Part shown: positions 9,406 through 18,358 of the stretch, piece after piece
Numbering within the stretch: position 1 is the first letter of the stretch
Layout of the letters: each line of letters begins with the position of its first letter
DNA from: Streptomyces xanthophaeus
GTDB lineage: Bacteria > Actinomycetota > Actinomycetes > Streptomycetales > Streptomycetaceae
Assembly: GCF_030440515.1 (NCBI RefSeq)
Contig: NZ_CP076543.1
Coordinates: forward strand, 5,280,501 to 5,344,500
Length of the DNA: 64,000 nt
Reading direction: 5' to 3'
Made by a program: the position numbers and the translations under genes
Notes under the pieces: model-generated
The model's input: the letters and a program-made list of their open reading frames with translations, nothing else
What the model was told of the DNA's origin: nothing
Database searches by the model: none

Positions 9406-9480
9406 GGGGTGTCTTGTCGATCAGGCCGGATCAGGCACCAGGCCCAGCGAGCCCGGCATGATCGGCAAGACACCCCCTAG
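9402..9480. mobile_element. Small palindromic element (MITE-like) bounded by CTAG
   Basis: Terminal inverted repeats at 9402-9423 and 9459-9480 match at 21 of 22 bases (GGGGTGTCTTG.CGATCA core) and enclose 35 bases with no coding capacity. Both ends carry CTAG, and the left CTAG supplies the TAG stop of the exporter gene. Streptomyces insertion sequences of the IS5 type target such tetranucleotides, so this looks like a non-autonomous relic. Its long hairpin could also act as a terminator for the exporter. Confidence 0.6.
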
Positions 9481-9493
9481 GGGGATGTCGTGG

Positions 9494-9694
9494 TCAGTCC
9501 TCGCGGCGGCCCCGGTTCCCGGGCCGGCGGGCCACCCAGGCCCGCACGGTATCGGCGTACCAGTAGGGCTTGCCCCCCTCCACATGGTCGGGTGTGGGCA
9601 GCAGCCCGTGCTTGCGGTAGGAGCGCACGGTGTCCGGCTGGACCCGGATGTGGGCAGCGATCTCCTTGTACGACCACAGCTGTCGGTCGCTCAT
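9494..9694 (-). CDS. Small MerR/BldC-like helix-turn-helix protein
   Basis: A 66-residue protein made almost wholly of one winged helix-turn-helix of the MerR/excisionase type (WSYKEIAAHIRVQPDTVRSY, then GGKPYWYADTVRAWV). It has no ligand domain, like BldC or phage Xis. ATG at 9694 is preceded by AAGGAGG at ideal spacing, so the longer 89-residue frame is rejected. No integrase is near, so a stand-alone regulator is more likely than an excisionase. Its target is unknown; it is followed on the same strand by nothing until the mobile-element relic. Confidence 0.8.
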   Translation of the reverse strand: MSDRQLWSYKEIAAHIRVQPDTVRSYRKHGLLPTPDHVEGGKPYWYADTVRAWVARRPGNRGRRED

Positions 9695-9876
9695 GCTGGA
9701 CACCTCCTTGTCCACGCCGCGGGGCCGGCCGGGAGGCCGTCGGGGGAGCCGGCGCGTGGACACTGACGATCACTCGGGTTGTGCCCGGGGAACGACACGG
9801 AGTGACGACAAGGGAGGGGCTGTTGATCTTCTGTGACGGAAGACCCGCGTAATGCGGACATGTGTGACAGAAGGGG

Positions 9877-9906
9877 GACCCCTGTGACAAGAGGGCCACA
9901 GGGGTC
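9877..9906 (-). terminator. Terminator after iolG
   Basis: A perfect 10-bp stem (GACCCCTGTG at 9877-9886 with 9897-9906) lies 22 bases beyond the iolG stop codon. The arm overlaps a series of TGTGAC direct repeats at 9832, 9863 and 9883. Confidence 0.7.
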
Positions 9907-9927
9907 GGGTGAGGAGTTGGCGGGGCG

Positions 9928-10938
9928 TCAGCGGTACAGGGCCGGCCGTTCCGTCAGCTCCACGGCGGCCCGTACACCGGTGCGCGCCGCCGCGAGGCCG
10001 GCCTCGGAGACGGCGGCCGCCGCGTAGCCGTCCCAGGCGTCGGGCCCCGCCACCCCGCCGCGCGCGGCCGCGGCCACCCAGCTCCGCAGCTGGCGGTCGT
10101 AGGCATCGGCGAAGCGCACCGTGAAGTCCTGGTCGATGGCGCCGCCCCACCGGCCCGCCGACTGCACCACCATCGCGTGCCCGTCGCCGATCCGGGCGCT
10201 GCCCGCCTCGCCGACGGCCTCGCACTGCACCTGGTAGCCGAAACCGCAGTTGACGAAGATCTCCACGTCGACGACGGCCCCGCCGGAGGTCTCCAGCAGC
10301 ACCAGCCGGGGATCGCTCAGCCCCTCGGGAGCGGCCGCCGAGGGCCGCGGGGAGAGCACGGTGACGGCGGTGATCTCCTGCCCCAGCAGCCACCGGGCCG
10401 CGTCCACCTCGTGCACCACCGAGTCGCTGATCAGCATGTCGCTGGTGAAGAACGACGGCGAGGAGGCATTGCGGTGCCGGCAGTGCAGGAAGAGGGGCCG
10501 CCCGATCCCGCCCGCGTCCAGCAGCTCCTTCAGCCGGGCGTACTCGGCGTCGTACCGCCGCATGAACCCCACCTGCACCAGGCGCCGCCCCATTCGCTGT
10601 TCGGCTTCCATGACGCGCAGCGCCCCCGCCGGGTCCGGGGTCAGCGGCTTCTCGCACAGCACCGGCAGCTCCCGCTCCAGGGCGTGCAGGATCGCCTCCT
10701 CGTGGGCGGGTCCGGGCGAGGCGATCAGTACGGCCTGGACCCCGGGCGCGGCTATCGCGGCCGCCGGGTCGGTGTGTGCCGTCGCCCCTTCCAGGGTGCC
10801 CGCGACCTCCTTGACCCGGTCACCGTCCGGGTCGGCCACGGCCACCACACGGGCCCCGCCCACCGTCCGCCCGATCCGGCGGACGTGGTCGGCGCCCATC
10901 TTCCCGGTGCCGATGACGGCGATGCCGAGCGTGCTCAT
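9928..10938 (-). CDS. iolG: Gfo/Idh/MocA-family dehydrogenase, likely inositol 2-dehydrogenase
   Basis: A 336-residue NAD(P)-dependent oxidoreductase. The Rossmann motif GTGKMGADH lies at residues 10-18 and the family motif CEKPLT near residue 97; the catalytic region [11 protein letters not shown] follows near 185. In inositol catabolism IolG oxidises myo-inositol to 2-keto-inositol, and the cluster context supports that role, although related sugar oxidoreductases look alike. ATG at 10938 has GAGGAG upstream. The gene follows the TIM-barrel gene by 26 bases on the same strand, so the two form an operon. Confidence 0.82.
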   Translation of the reverse strand: MSTLGIAVIGTGKMGADHVRRIGRTVGGARVVAVADPDGDRVKEVAGTLEGATAHTDPAAAIAAPGVQAVLIASPGPAHEEAILHALERELPVLCEKPLTPDPAGALRVMEAEQRMGRRLVQVGFMRRYDAEYARLKELLDAGGIGRPLFLHCRHRNASSPSFFTSDMLISDSVVHEVDAARWLLGQEITAVTVLSPRPSAAAPEGLSDPRLVLLETSGGAVVDVEIFVNCGFGYQVQCEAVGEAGSARIGDGHAMVVQSAGRWGGAIDQDFTVRFADAYDRQLRSWVAAAARGGVAGPDAWDGYAAAAVSEAGLAAARTGVRAAVELTERPALYR

Positions 10939-10964
10939 GTCGTACTCCTCTTCCTTCCGAAGGG

Positions 10965-11879
10965 TCAGCGGGCGCCGCAGGAGCGGAGGTAGGCGCGGGT
11001 CCGCCGGGCGATCGGCAGCGGCCGGTCGGGCGGACAGGGGTACATGTCCTGCTCCACGATGGCGAACAGATCCACGTCCAGACGCTGGGCCGCCGCGAGC
11101 ACCGGTTCCAGCGCGGGCACCCCCGAGGGCGGTTCGCACATCACCCCGCGGCCCACGGCCGGCCCGAAGGGCAGCTCCTCGGCGACGACTTCGGCGAGGA
11201 TCCGCGGATCCACCTGCTTGAGGTGGAGGTAGCCGATCCGCTCGCCGAAGGTCTCCACGGCCTGCACGCTGTCCCCGCCGCAGTACGCGTAGTGCCCCGT
11301 GTCCAGACAGAGGGAGACCAGCCCGGGGTCGGTGGCGTCCAGGAAGCGGGCCACGTTCTCCGGGGTGTCGATGTGGGTGTCGGCGTGCGGGTGGACGACG
11401 ATCCGCAGCCCGTACCGGTCCTGGACCTCCCGGCCGAGGCGCTCGGTCTGCGAGGTCAGTTCACGCCATTGGGCGGGGGTGAGGGTGCGGTCCTCCAGCA
11501 CCTCCCCGGTCTTGTCGTCCCGCCAGAAGGAGGGGATGACGACGAGATGGGCCGCACCCATGGCCTGGGTGAGCGCCGCGATCCGCGACACGTGCTCCCA
11601 GGTGTCCTCCCACACGGCGGGCCCGTGATGGAGTCCGGTGAAGACGGTTCCGGCCGAGACGCGCAGCCCGCGCTTGGCCGTTTCCCCGGCGAGGCGGACG
11701 GGATCGGTGGGCAGATAACCGTAGGGGCCGAGCTCGATCCACTCGTACCCGGCGTCGGCGACCTCGTCGAGGAAGCGTTCCCACGGGGTCTGCCGGGGGT
11801 CGTCGGGAAACCAGACACCCCAGGAGTCCGGAGCCGAACCGATGCGGATACGGGTCAACGCGGGCGGGGAGGACGTCAT
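10965..11879 (-). CDS. TIM-barrel sugar isomerase/epimerase of inositol catabolism
   Basis: A 304-residue xylose-isomerase-like TIM barrel. The N-terminus reads [17 protein letters not shown], and metal-binding residues are visible in [26 protein letters not shown] and LHLKQVDP. This type is found beside actinobacterial inositol genes, where IolE (inosose dehydratase) or IolI (inosose isomerase) activity is expected. I cannot separate these two by eye, so no symbol is given. It is divergent from iolC across only 26 bases, so the promoters must overlap the coding ends. Confidence 0.78.
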   Translation of the reverse strand: MTSSPPALTRIRIGSAPDSWGVWFPDDPRQTPWERFLDEVADAGYEWIELGPYGYLPTDPVRLAGETAKRGLRVSAGTVFTGLHHGPAVWEDTWEHVSRIAALTQAMGAAHLVVIPSFWRDDKTGEVLEDRTLTPAQWRELTSQTERLGREVQDRYGLRIVVHPHADTHIDTPENVARFLDATDPGLVSLCLDTGHYAYCGGDSVQAVETFGERIGYLHLKQVDPRILAEVVAEELPFGPAVGRGVMCEPPSGVPALEPVLAAAQRLDVDLFAIVEQDMYPCPPDRPLPIARRTRAYLRSCGAR

Positions 11880-11905
11880 AACGGCCACCTTAGGGTGGAG
11901 GACCA

Positions 11906-12886
11906 ATGGGAGGACTGACTGTGACCGGCACCGGCGATCCGTTCGCGTTCGACCTGATCACGATGGGCCGGATCGGGGTGGATCTCTACCCGTTGACGAC
12001 GGGCATACCACTGGCCGAGGCGGAGACGTTCGGCAAGTTCCTGGGCGGCTCCCCGACCAACGTGGCCGTCGCGGCGGCCCGGCTGGGACGCCGGGTGGCG
12101 GTGATCACCCGTACCGGAGCGGACCCCTTCGGCGGGTATCTGCGCTCCGAGCTGCGGGGGTTCGGGGTGGACGACCGGTGGGTCGCCGAGGTCGCCGGGC
12201 TGCCGACCCCCATCACCTTCTGCGAGATCTTCCCGCCGGACCACTTCCCGCTGTACTTCTACCGGCTGCCGAAGGCCCCGGATCTGCAGATCGTGGCGGA
12301 CGAGGTGGACCTGGCGGCGGTACGGGCGGCCCGTGTGTTCTGGATGACGGGCACGGGCCTGAGCGAGGAGCCCTCACGGGCGGCGACGCTGGCGGCGCTG
12401 GAGGCCCGCGCGCGGACCGGGACGACGGTCTTCGACCTGGACTGGCGGCCGATGCTGTGGCGGGAGAAACCCGGGCCGTACTACGAGCGGGCGCTGCGGT
12501 CGGCGACGGTGGCCGTGGGGAACGCGGAGGAGTGCGAGATCGCCACGGGCGAGTCGGATCCGCATGCGGCGGCGCGGGCGCTGCTCGCGGCGGGTGTGGA
12601 ACTGGCGGTGGTCAAGCGCGGTCCGGAGGGCGTACTGGCGGTCCACCGCGACGGCACGGTGGCGGAGGTCCCGCCGGTGCCGGTGGAGGTGGTCAACGGG
12701 CTGGGCGCGGGGGACGCGTTCGGCGGGGCGCTGTGCCACGGGCTGCTGGCGGGGTGGGAGCTGGAGCGGGTGATGCGGTACGCGAACGCGGCCGGGGCGA
12801 TCGTCGCCACGCGGCTGGCGTGCGCGGCGGCGATGCCGTTCTCTCACGAGGTGGAGGAGGTGCTGGGGCGTGCCGGTGGTGTCTGA
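11906..12886 (+). CDS. iolC: 5-dehydro-2-deoxygluconokinase
   Basis: A 326-residue PfkB-family sugar kinase. The N-terminal GGSPTNVAVAAARLG and the C-terminal catalytic motif GAGDAFGGALCHG (catalytic Asp) are intact. IolC phosphorylates 2-deoxy-5-keto-gluconate in myo-inositol breakdown. ATG at 11906 follows GGAGG by 6 bases. It is the first gene of the plus-strand operon and overlaps iolB by 17 bases, which implies translational coupling. Confidence 0.9.
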   Translation: MGGLTVTGTGDPFAFDLITMGRIGVDLYPLTTGIPLAEAETFGKFLGGSPTNVAVAAARLGRRVAVITRTGADPFGGYLRSELRGFGVDDRWVAEVAGLPTPITFCEIFPPDHFPLYFYRLPKAPDLQIVADEVDLAAVRAARVFWMTGTGLSEEPSRAATLAALEARARTGTTVFDLDWRPMLWREKPGPYYERALRSATVAVGNAEECEIATGESDPHAAARALLAAGVELAVVKRGPEGVLAVHRDGTVAEVPPVPVEVVNGLGAGDAFGGALCHGLLAGWELERVMRYANAAGAIVATRLACAAAMPFSHEVEEVLGRAGGV

Positions 12887-13766
12887 GTGGGGGATGGAGT
12901 GGACGAGGCTGATGGTCCTCGACCTGGCCCCGGGGGAGGCGTACGCGCACGCGTGCGGGGAGTCGGAGTGGATCGTGCTCCCGCTGTCGGGCGGATGCCA
13001 GGTCCGCTGCCGGGCTCTGCCAGATCCAGCCTCGCCGGCGTTTGAGGCGCGGGGTCCGGGGCAGGGCCCCGGGAACGGACCGGAGGTGTTCCAACTGCAC
13101 GGGCGGACAGGGGTGTTCGACGGGGTCAGTGACTTCGCGTACCTGCCCCGTGACGCGGACGCGGAGATCCGGTCGGCCGCCGGCGGCCGGTTCGCCCTCG
13201 CCGGGGCCCGGTGCGAGACGCGGCTCCCCGCCCGGTACGGGCCCGCCGGGAAGGTCCCCGTGGAGCTCCGCGGCGCGGGCCAGTGCTCCCGCCAGGTCAA
13301 CAACTTCGCCGCCGCCGGCCCGGACGGCTTCGACTGCGACCGGCTCATCGCCGTCGAGGTCCTCACCCCCGGCGGGAACTGGTCCTCGTACCCGCCCCAC
13401 AAGCACGACGAGCACCACCCCGGCGAGGAGTCCCGTCTGGAGGAGATCTACTACTTCGAGATCGCCCCGCACGGCGACACCCCCGGGCTCGGCTACCAGC
13501 GCGTCACCCCCTCCCCGGCCGGGAAGACCGACATCCTCACCGAGGTGCGGACCGGGGACGCGGTACTGATCCCCGACGGCTGGCACGGGCCGTCCATGGC
13601 CGCCCCCGGGCACGACATGTACTACCTGAACGTGATGGCCGGACCGGGCGCGACCCGGGAGTGGCTGATCCGGGACCACCCCGACCACGGCTGGATCCGC
13701 GGCAGCTGGGACGGCCAGGACGTCGATCCCCGGCTGCCCTTCTCCCGAACGGAGGACCACCGGTGA
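12870..13766 (+). CDS. iolB: 5-deoxy-glucuronate isomerase, with a repeat-derived insert
   Basis: A 298-residue bicupin that converts 5-deoxy-glucuronate to 2-deoxy-5-keto-gluconate. Metal-site motifs PPHKHDEHHPGEESRLEE and GWHGPSMAAPGHDMYYLN lie in the C-terminal half. Residues about 51-69 do not fit the cupin: they are Pro/Gly-rich and are encoded by a known Streptomyces intergenic repeat (see 13022). The frame stays open through the insert, and both flanks are good IolB sequence. The start is a GTG inside iolC. The stop overlaps the iolD start (GTGA). Confidence 0.88.
   Translation: MPVVSEWGMEWTRLMVLDLAPGEAYAHACGESEWIVLPLSGGCQVRCRALPDPASPAFEARGPGQGPGNGPEVFQLHGRTGVFDGVSDFAYLPRDADAEIRSAAGGRFALAGARCETRLPARYGPAGKVPVELRGAGQCSRQVNNFAAAGPDGFDCDRLIAVEVLTPGGNWSSYPPHKHDEHHPGEESRLEEIYYFEIAPHGDTPGLGYQRVTPSPAGKTDILTEVRTGDAVLIPDGWHGPSMAAPGHDMYYLNVMAGPGATREWLIRDHPDHGWIRGSWDGQDVDPRLPFSRTEDHR
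13022..13076 (+). repeat. Intergenic repeat (GCGTTTGAGG family) inside iolB
   Basis: The stretch CCAGCCTCGCCGGCGTTTGA and the following GGCGCGGGGTCCGGGG, ending in a CCGGGGC-AG-GGCCCCGG hairpin, is a repeat I know as abundant between Streptomyces genes. Here it is in frame within iolB and adds about 19 residues (LPDPASPAFEARGPGQGPGN). It falls between two beta strands of the first cupin domain. Confidence 0.75.
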
Positions 13767-15637
13767 GGCTCACCGTCGCGCAGGCGCTCGTCCGCTTCCT
13801 GTCCCGCCAGTACACCGAGCGCGACGGACACCGGCACCGGCTGATCGCCGCCACCTGGGGGATTTTCGGGCACGGGAACGTGGCGGGCATCGGCCAGGCC
13901 CTCCTGGAGAGCGGGCCCGAGGCCATGCCCTTCCTCCAGGGCCGCAACGAGCAGGCCATGGTGCACGCCGCCGTCGGATACGCCCGCCAGTGCGGGCGCC
14001 TCTCCGCGCACGCCGTCACCACCTCCATCGGGCCCGGCGCCACCAACCTCGTCACCGGCGCCGCCCTCGCCACCATCAACCGGATCCCGGTCCTCCTGCT
14101 GCCCGGCGACACCTTCGCCACCCGGCCCGCCGACCCCGTGCTCCAGCAGCTGGAGGTCCCGTACGCCGGGGACATCTCCGTCAACGACACCCTGCGCCCC
14201 GTCTCCCGCCACTTCGACCGGATCACCCGCCCCGAGGCACTGATCCCGGCCGCCCTCCAGGCCGTACGGGTGCTCACCGACCCCGTGCAGACCGGCGCCG
14301 TCACCCTGGCGCTGCCGCAGGACGTGCAGGCACAGGCGTACGACTGGCCGGAGGAGTTCTTCGCCGAGCGCGTGTGGGGCGTGCGCCGGCCGCGGCCCGA
14401 CCGGCACGAGCTGGCCCGCGCCGCCGAGGCCGTACGGGGCGCCGCGCGCCCGCTGATCGTCGCCGGCGGCGGGATCCGGCACAGCGAGGCCCGTGCGGCG
14501 CTGGCCGCCTTCGCCGAGGCCACGGGGATCCCGGTGGCCGTCACCCAGGCGGGCAAGGGGGTCCTCCCGTACGGGCACCCCGCCGACGTGGGCGGGATCG
14601 GTCACACCGGCACCTCCACCGCCGCCGCGCTCGCCCGGGAGGCCGACCTCGTCATCGCCGCCGGAACCCGGCTGACCGATTTCACCACCGCCTCCGCGAC
14701 CCTCTTCCAGAACCCCGCCGTCCGGTTCGTCGGACTCAACCTGGACCCGTACGACGCCCACAAACTCGCCGCCCTACCCCTGGTCGCCGACGCCCGCGAG
14801 GGACTCGACGAGCTGCGGGGCGCCCTCGCAGGCCATCGCACGGACCCTGCCTACGGGGCGCGGTACGCGGCGGAGCGCGGGCGCTGGGAGAGCCGCGTCG
14901 AGCGGGCCTACGCCGTCCCGGAGGCGGCGGAGGACGCCGCACCGACCCAGGCCCAGGTGCTCGGGCTGCTCGACGCCCTGGTCGACGACACCGACATCCT
15001 GATCAATGCGGCCGGCTCCCTCCCCGGCGACCTGCACAAGCTGTGGCGGGCCCGGTCGCAGGACCAGTACCACGTGGAGTACGGGTACTCCTGCATGGGC
15101 TACGAGATCCCGGCGGCGATCGGCGTGGCGCTGGCCGCACCCGGCCGGCCGGTGTGGGCGCTGGTCGGCGACGGGACGTACCTGATGAATCCGACCGAGA
15201 TCGTCACGGCCGTCCAGGAGGGCATCCCGATCAAGGTGGTGATCCTCGACAACCACGGCTACGCCTCCATCGGCGGCCTGTCGGGGGCGGTGGGCGGCGA
15301 GGGCTTCGGCACCGCGTACCGCTTCCGGGCGCCCGGCTCCGGATACACCGGGGACCCCCTTCCGGTGGACCTCGCGGCCAACGCGGGCTCCCTCGGAATG
15401 GCCGTGATCCGCGCCCGCACCACGCGTGACCTGCGCGAAGCCCTCGCCGAGGCCCGCCTCGCGACCCGACCCACATGTGTCTACGTACAGACCCGAACGC
15501 CCGACACTGTGTCGGGCCCACCCCCGGCACAGGCGTGGTGGGATGTTCCTGTGGCCGAGACCGCGACCCGCAAGGCCGCTGCCACGGCCCGTGAAGAGTA
15601 CGACCGGCAAGCCGCGCAGCGACGTCGCCATCTGTGA
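13763..15637 (+). CDS. iolD: 3D-(3,5/4)-trihydroxycyclohexane-1,2-dione hydrolase
   Basis: A 624-residue thiamine-diphosphate enzyme that opens the ring of the diketo-inositol intermediate. It has the usual three domains: N-terminal pyrimidine-binding (GRNEQAMVHAAVGYARQ with the catalytic Glu), a central Rossmann-like domain (IVAGGGIRHS), and the C-terminal diphosphate site (VGDGTYLMNPTEIV, then DNHG). The GTG start at 13763 overlaps the iolB stop by 4 bases, so longer upstream frames are shadows of iolB. The length is normal for the family. Confidence 0.93.
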   Translation: MRLTVAQALVRFLSRQYTERDGHRHRLIAATWGIFGHGNVAGIGQALLESGPEAMPFLQGRNEQAMVHAAVGYARQCGRLSAHAVTTSIGPGATNLVTGAALATINRIPVLLLPGDTFATRPADPVLQQLEVPYAGDISVNDTLRPVSRHFDRITRPEALIPAALQAVRVLTDPVQTGAVTLALPQDVQAQAYDWPEEFFAERVWGVRRPRPDRHELARAAEAVRGAARPLIVAGGGIRHSEARAALAAFAEATGIPVAVTQAGKGVLPYGHPADVGGIGHTGTSTAAALAREADLVIAAGTRLTDFTTASATLFQNPAVRFVGLNLDPYDAHKLAALPLVADAREGLDELRGALAGHRTDPAYGARYAAERGRWESRVERAYAVPEAAEDAAPTQAQVLGLLDALVDDTDILINAAGSLPGDLHKLWRARSQDQYHVEYGYSCMGYEIPAAIGVALAAPGRPVWALVGDGTYLMNPTEIVTAVQEGIPIKVVILDNHGYASIGGLSGAVGGEGFGTAYRFRAPGSGYTGDPLPVDLAANAGSLGMAVIRARTTRDLREALAEARLATRPTCVYVQTRTPDTVSGPPPAQAWWDVPVAETATRKAAATAREEYDRQAAQRRRHL

Positions 15638-15649
15638 AGGAGCAAGGCA

Positions 15650-17149
15650 ATGAAGACCGTCAACCACTGGATCGGTGGCAAGACCGTCGAGGGCGCGTCG
15701 GGCAACTACGGCCCGGTCACCGACCCGGCCACCGGCGAGGTCACCACGCAGGTAGCGCTCGCCTCGGCCGACGAGGTCGACGCGGCGGTACAGGTCGCCA
15801 GGGAGGCCTACCTCAGCTGGGGCCAGTCCTCGCTGGCCGCCCGCACCAAGGTGCTGTTCGCCTACCGCGCCCTGCTGGACGCCAACCGCGACGCCATCGC
15901 CGCCCTGATCACCGCCGAGCACGGCAAGGTCCACTCGGACGCGCTGGGCGAGGTCGCCCGCGGCCTGGAGATCGTCGAGCTGGCCTGCGGCATCACCACG
16001 CAGCTCAAGGGTGAGCTGTCCACGTCGGTCTCCAACCGGGTGGACGTCTCCTCGATCCGTCAGCCGCTGGGCGTCGTCGCGGGCATCACCCCGTTCAACT
16101 TCCCGGCGATGGTCCCGATGTGGATGTTCCCGCTGGCCGTGGCCTGCGGAAACACCTTCATCCTCAAGCCGAGCGAGAAGGATCCGTCGGCCGCCAACAA
16201 GCTTGCCGAGCTGGCGAGCGAGGCCGGTCTGCCGGACGGCGTGCTGAACGTGGTCCACGGCGACAAGGTGGCCGTCGACGCGCTGCTCGCCCACCCCGGT
16301 ATCGCGGCCGTCTCCTTCGTCGGCTCGACCCCGATCGCCCGCCACATCCACACCACCGCCTCGGCCAACGGCAAGCGCGTCCAGGCCCTGGGCGGCGCCA
16401 AGAACCACATGCTGGTGCTGCCGGACGCCGACCTGGACGCCGCCGCCGACGCGGCCGTGTCCGCGGCCTACGGCTCGGCCGGTGAGCGCTGCATGGCGAT
16501 CTCCGCCGTCGTGGCCGTCGGCGCGATCGGCGACGAGCTCGTCGAGAAGATCCGCGAGCGCGCCGAGAAGATCAAGATCGGTCCCGGCAACGACCCGACC
16601 TCCGAGATGGGCCCGCTGATCACCGCAGCCCACCGCGACAAGGTCGCCTCGTACGTCAAGGGCGCGGCCGACCAGGGTGCGGAGGTCGTCCTCGACGGCA
16701 CCGGCTTCACGGTCGAGGGCAACGAGAACGGCCACTGGATCGGCCTGTCCCTGCTGGACCACGTGAAGACCGACTCCGACGCCTACCGCGACGAGATCTT
16801 CGGCCCGGTCCTGTGCGTGCTGCGCGCCGAGACCTACGAGGAGGGCGTGGCCCTCATCAACGCCTCGCCGTTCGGCAACGGCACCGCGATCTTCACCCGC
16901 GACGGCGGCGCCGCCCGCCGCTTCCAGCTGGAGATCGAGGCCGGCATGGTCGGCGTCAACGTCCCGATCCCGGTGCCGGTGGGCTACCACTCCTTCGGCG
17001 GCTGGAAGGACTCGCTCTTCGGCGACCACCACATCTACGGCAACGACGGCATCCACTTCTACACCCGCGGCAAGGTCGTCACGACCCGCTGGCCGGACCC
17101 CTCCGAGGGCCACCTCGGCGTGGACCTGGGCTTCCCCCGCAACCACTGA
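15650..17149 (+). CDS. mmsA: Methylmalonate-semialdehyde dehydrogenase (CoA-acylating)
   Basis: A 499-residue aldehyde dehydrogenase that turns malonate or methylmalonate semialdehyde into acetyl- or propionyl-CoA, the last step of inositol breakdown and part of valine breakdown. Visible motifs are the N-terminal segment GVVAGITPFNFPAMVPMWMF, ALGGAKNHMLVLPDAD and the nucleophile region GSAGERCMAIS. The start has AAGGAG upstream and lies 12 bases after iolD. The S. coelicolor counterpart is called msdA. A strong hairpin follows, ending the operon. Confidence 0.95.
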   Translation: MKTVNHWIGGKTVEGASGNYGPVTDPATGEVTTQVALASADEVDAAVQVAREAYLSWGQSSLAARTKVLFAYRALLDANRDAIAALITAEHGKVHSDALGEVARGLEIVELACGITTQLKGELSTSVSNRVDVSSIRQPLGVVAGITPFNFPAMVPMWMFPLAVACGNTFILKPSEKDPSAANKLAELASEAGLPDGVLNVVHGDKVAVDALLAHPGIAAVSFVGSTPIARHIHTTASANGKRVQALGGAKNHMLVLPDADLDAAADAAVSAAYGSAGERCMAISAVVAVGAIGDELVEKIRERAEKIKIGPGNDPTSEMGPLITAAHRDKVASYVKGAADQGAEVVLDGTGFTVEGNENGHWIGLSLLDHVKTDSDAYRDEIFGPVLCVLRAETYEEGVALINASPFGNGTAIFTRDGGAARRFQLEIEAGMVGVNVPIPVPVGYHSFGGWKDSLFGDHHIYGNDGIHFYTRGKVVTTRWPDPSEGHLGVDLGFPRNH

Positions 17150-17176
17150 CCCGCCCCGCCCCCGTAGGTCCCAGCA

Positions 17177-17206
17177 GCCCCCGGCCACCTTCCCCCGGCC
17201 GGGGGC
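17177..17206 (+). terminator. Terminator after mmsA
   Basis: A perfect 10-bp stem (GCCCCCGGCC, 17177-17186, with 17197-17206) and 10-base loop lie 28 bases after the mmsA stop. It separates the inositol operon from convergent minus-strand genes. Confidence 0.75.
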
Positions 17207-17266
17207 CGCTGTCGCTCCGCGCCGTACGGCGTCGTTCGCGGGCATCGGTGGCGGCATCGGCAGCGG

Positions 17267-18325
17267 TCAGTGCGTCCGGGCCAGGTCCGGTACGGGCTGC
17301 GGCTGTGCGCCCGCCGCGCGGCGACGGCGGCGCAGCACCCACACCGTGGCGCCCGCGCCCGCCAGTACCAGGAGCAGGCCCACGGCCGGCCAGGGTACGG
17401 CGACGAAGTCGGTGCCGGACTCCGAGAGCAGATCGGGGTGGGCCGCCGCGCCCGCCGTGATCTTGACGGTCACCCAGTCCGACTGGGGGGCGTCCGGCCA
17501 CGGTTCGGTCAGTTCGATCCGCTGCCCGGGCAGCAGGGACAGCTTCAGCTCGCGGGCGGGCCGGTCCAGCACCTCGCGCCCGAACAGCCCCTCGGCGGAC
17601 ACCGCCACCTTGGGCTCGACGACCACGTTGCCCCGGTTGACCAGCGCGTACGAGATCGTGGCGCGGGCGTCGCGCACCCAGGGCAGCAGCGGCGCCGAGC
17701 GGCTGACCCGTACGTCCTCCACGCTCAGCCCCGCCGTGATCGGCCCCGGCACCCGGAAGTACAGCCGGGCGCCCACCGAGCGCTTCACCCCGACCTGGAC
17801 CTTGCCCTCCTGCTGCACGCCCTCGACGGCGGTGCCCAGGGCGACGATCCCGCCGACGTGGTCACCGGGCGTCGCGTCCGCCGGGACCTTCACGGTGAAC
17901 GGGATGTCCTTGCGGCCCTTGGCCGGCACGGTGACGGTGCTCGCGGTCTCCGGCGCCAGCGTGACCCACGCACCGACGTCCTTCGGCTTCGTCTCCACCG
18001 GCAGCAGCGCGAAGGCGCCGCCCGCCGGGGTGTTCACGGCGTCGGTGGCGAAGACCTGGAACGTCAGCTCCTTGTCGGAGGAGTTCACGATCGTCACGCT
18101 GTCGCTCAGCGTGCTCCCGGCCGCGCCCTGGTGGAAGAAGTACGCCCGGTCGGTCATCGCCGCACCGGCCGCGGGCGTCGGGAACACCCCCCACGTGCCG
18201 TTGTCCGCGGCGCTCGCCGCGGTGGCCGGCAGCAGGCCCGCGCCGCCGAGCAGCAGGCCGAGGAGCAGACCGTACAGGAGGGGGAGGGTGCGGCTGCGGG
18301 TGCGGCTGCGGGTACGCGTGCGCAT
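17267..18325 (-). CDS. DUF916-like cell-surface protein, membrane anchored
   Basis: A 352-residue exported protein. An Arg-rich n-region (RTRTRSRTRSR) and hydrophobic core form a signal peptide ending near ATAASA. The body has two immunoglobulin-like folds: one starting WGVFPTPAAG with FHQGAAGSTLSDSVTIVNSS, the other YALVNRGNVVVEPKV. The C-terminus is a membrane helix (about residues 310-330) followed by RRRRR. This is the layout of DUF916 proteins, which in Firmicutes are encoded next to WxL surface proteins. The upstream gene here has a WxL-like C-terminus, which fits. ATG at 18325 is chosen because the longer frame starts inside the hairpin. Confidence 0.72.
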   Translation of the reverse strand: MRTRTRSRTRSRTLPLLYGLLLGLLLGGAGLLPATAASAADNGTWGVFPTPAAGAAMTDRAYFFHQGAAGSTLSDSVTIVNSSDKELTFQVFATDAVNTPAGGAFALLPVETKPKDVGAWVTLAPETASTVTVPAKGRKDIPFTVKVPADATPGDHVGGIVALGTAVEGVQQEGKVQVGVKRSVGARLYFRVPGPITAGLSVEDVRVSRSAPLLPWVRDARATISYALVNRGNVVVEPKVAVSAEGLFGREVLDRPARELKLSLLPGQRIELTEPWPDAPQSDWVTVKITAGAAAHPDLLSESGTDFVAVPWPAVGLLLVLAGAGATVWVLRRRRRAAGAQPQPVPDLARTH

Positions 18326-18358
18326 GGGCGGTCTCCAGTGGGCGCGGAAAGGGGAAAG

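Noticed and set aside
9494..9763. The small HTH gene as a phage excisionase with longer start
   Set aside because: No integrase or phage genes are near, and a near-ideal ribosome site places the start at 9694 instead.
14774..17257. An 827-codon open frame on the minus strand
   Set aside because: Antisense to iolD and mmsA, which have clear catalytic motifs; the frame has no recognisable domain.
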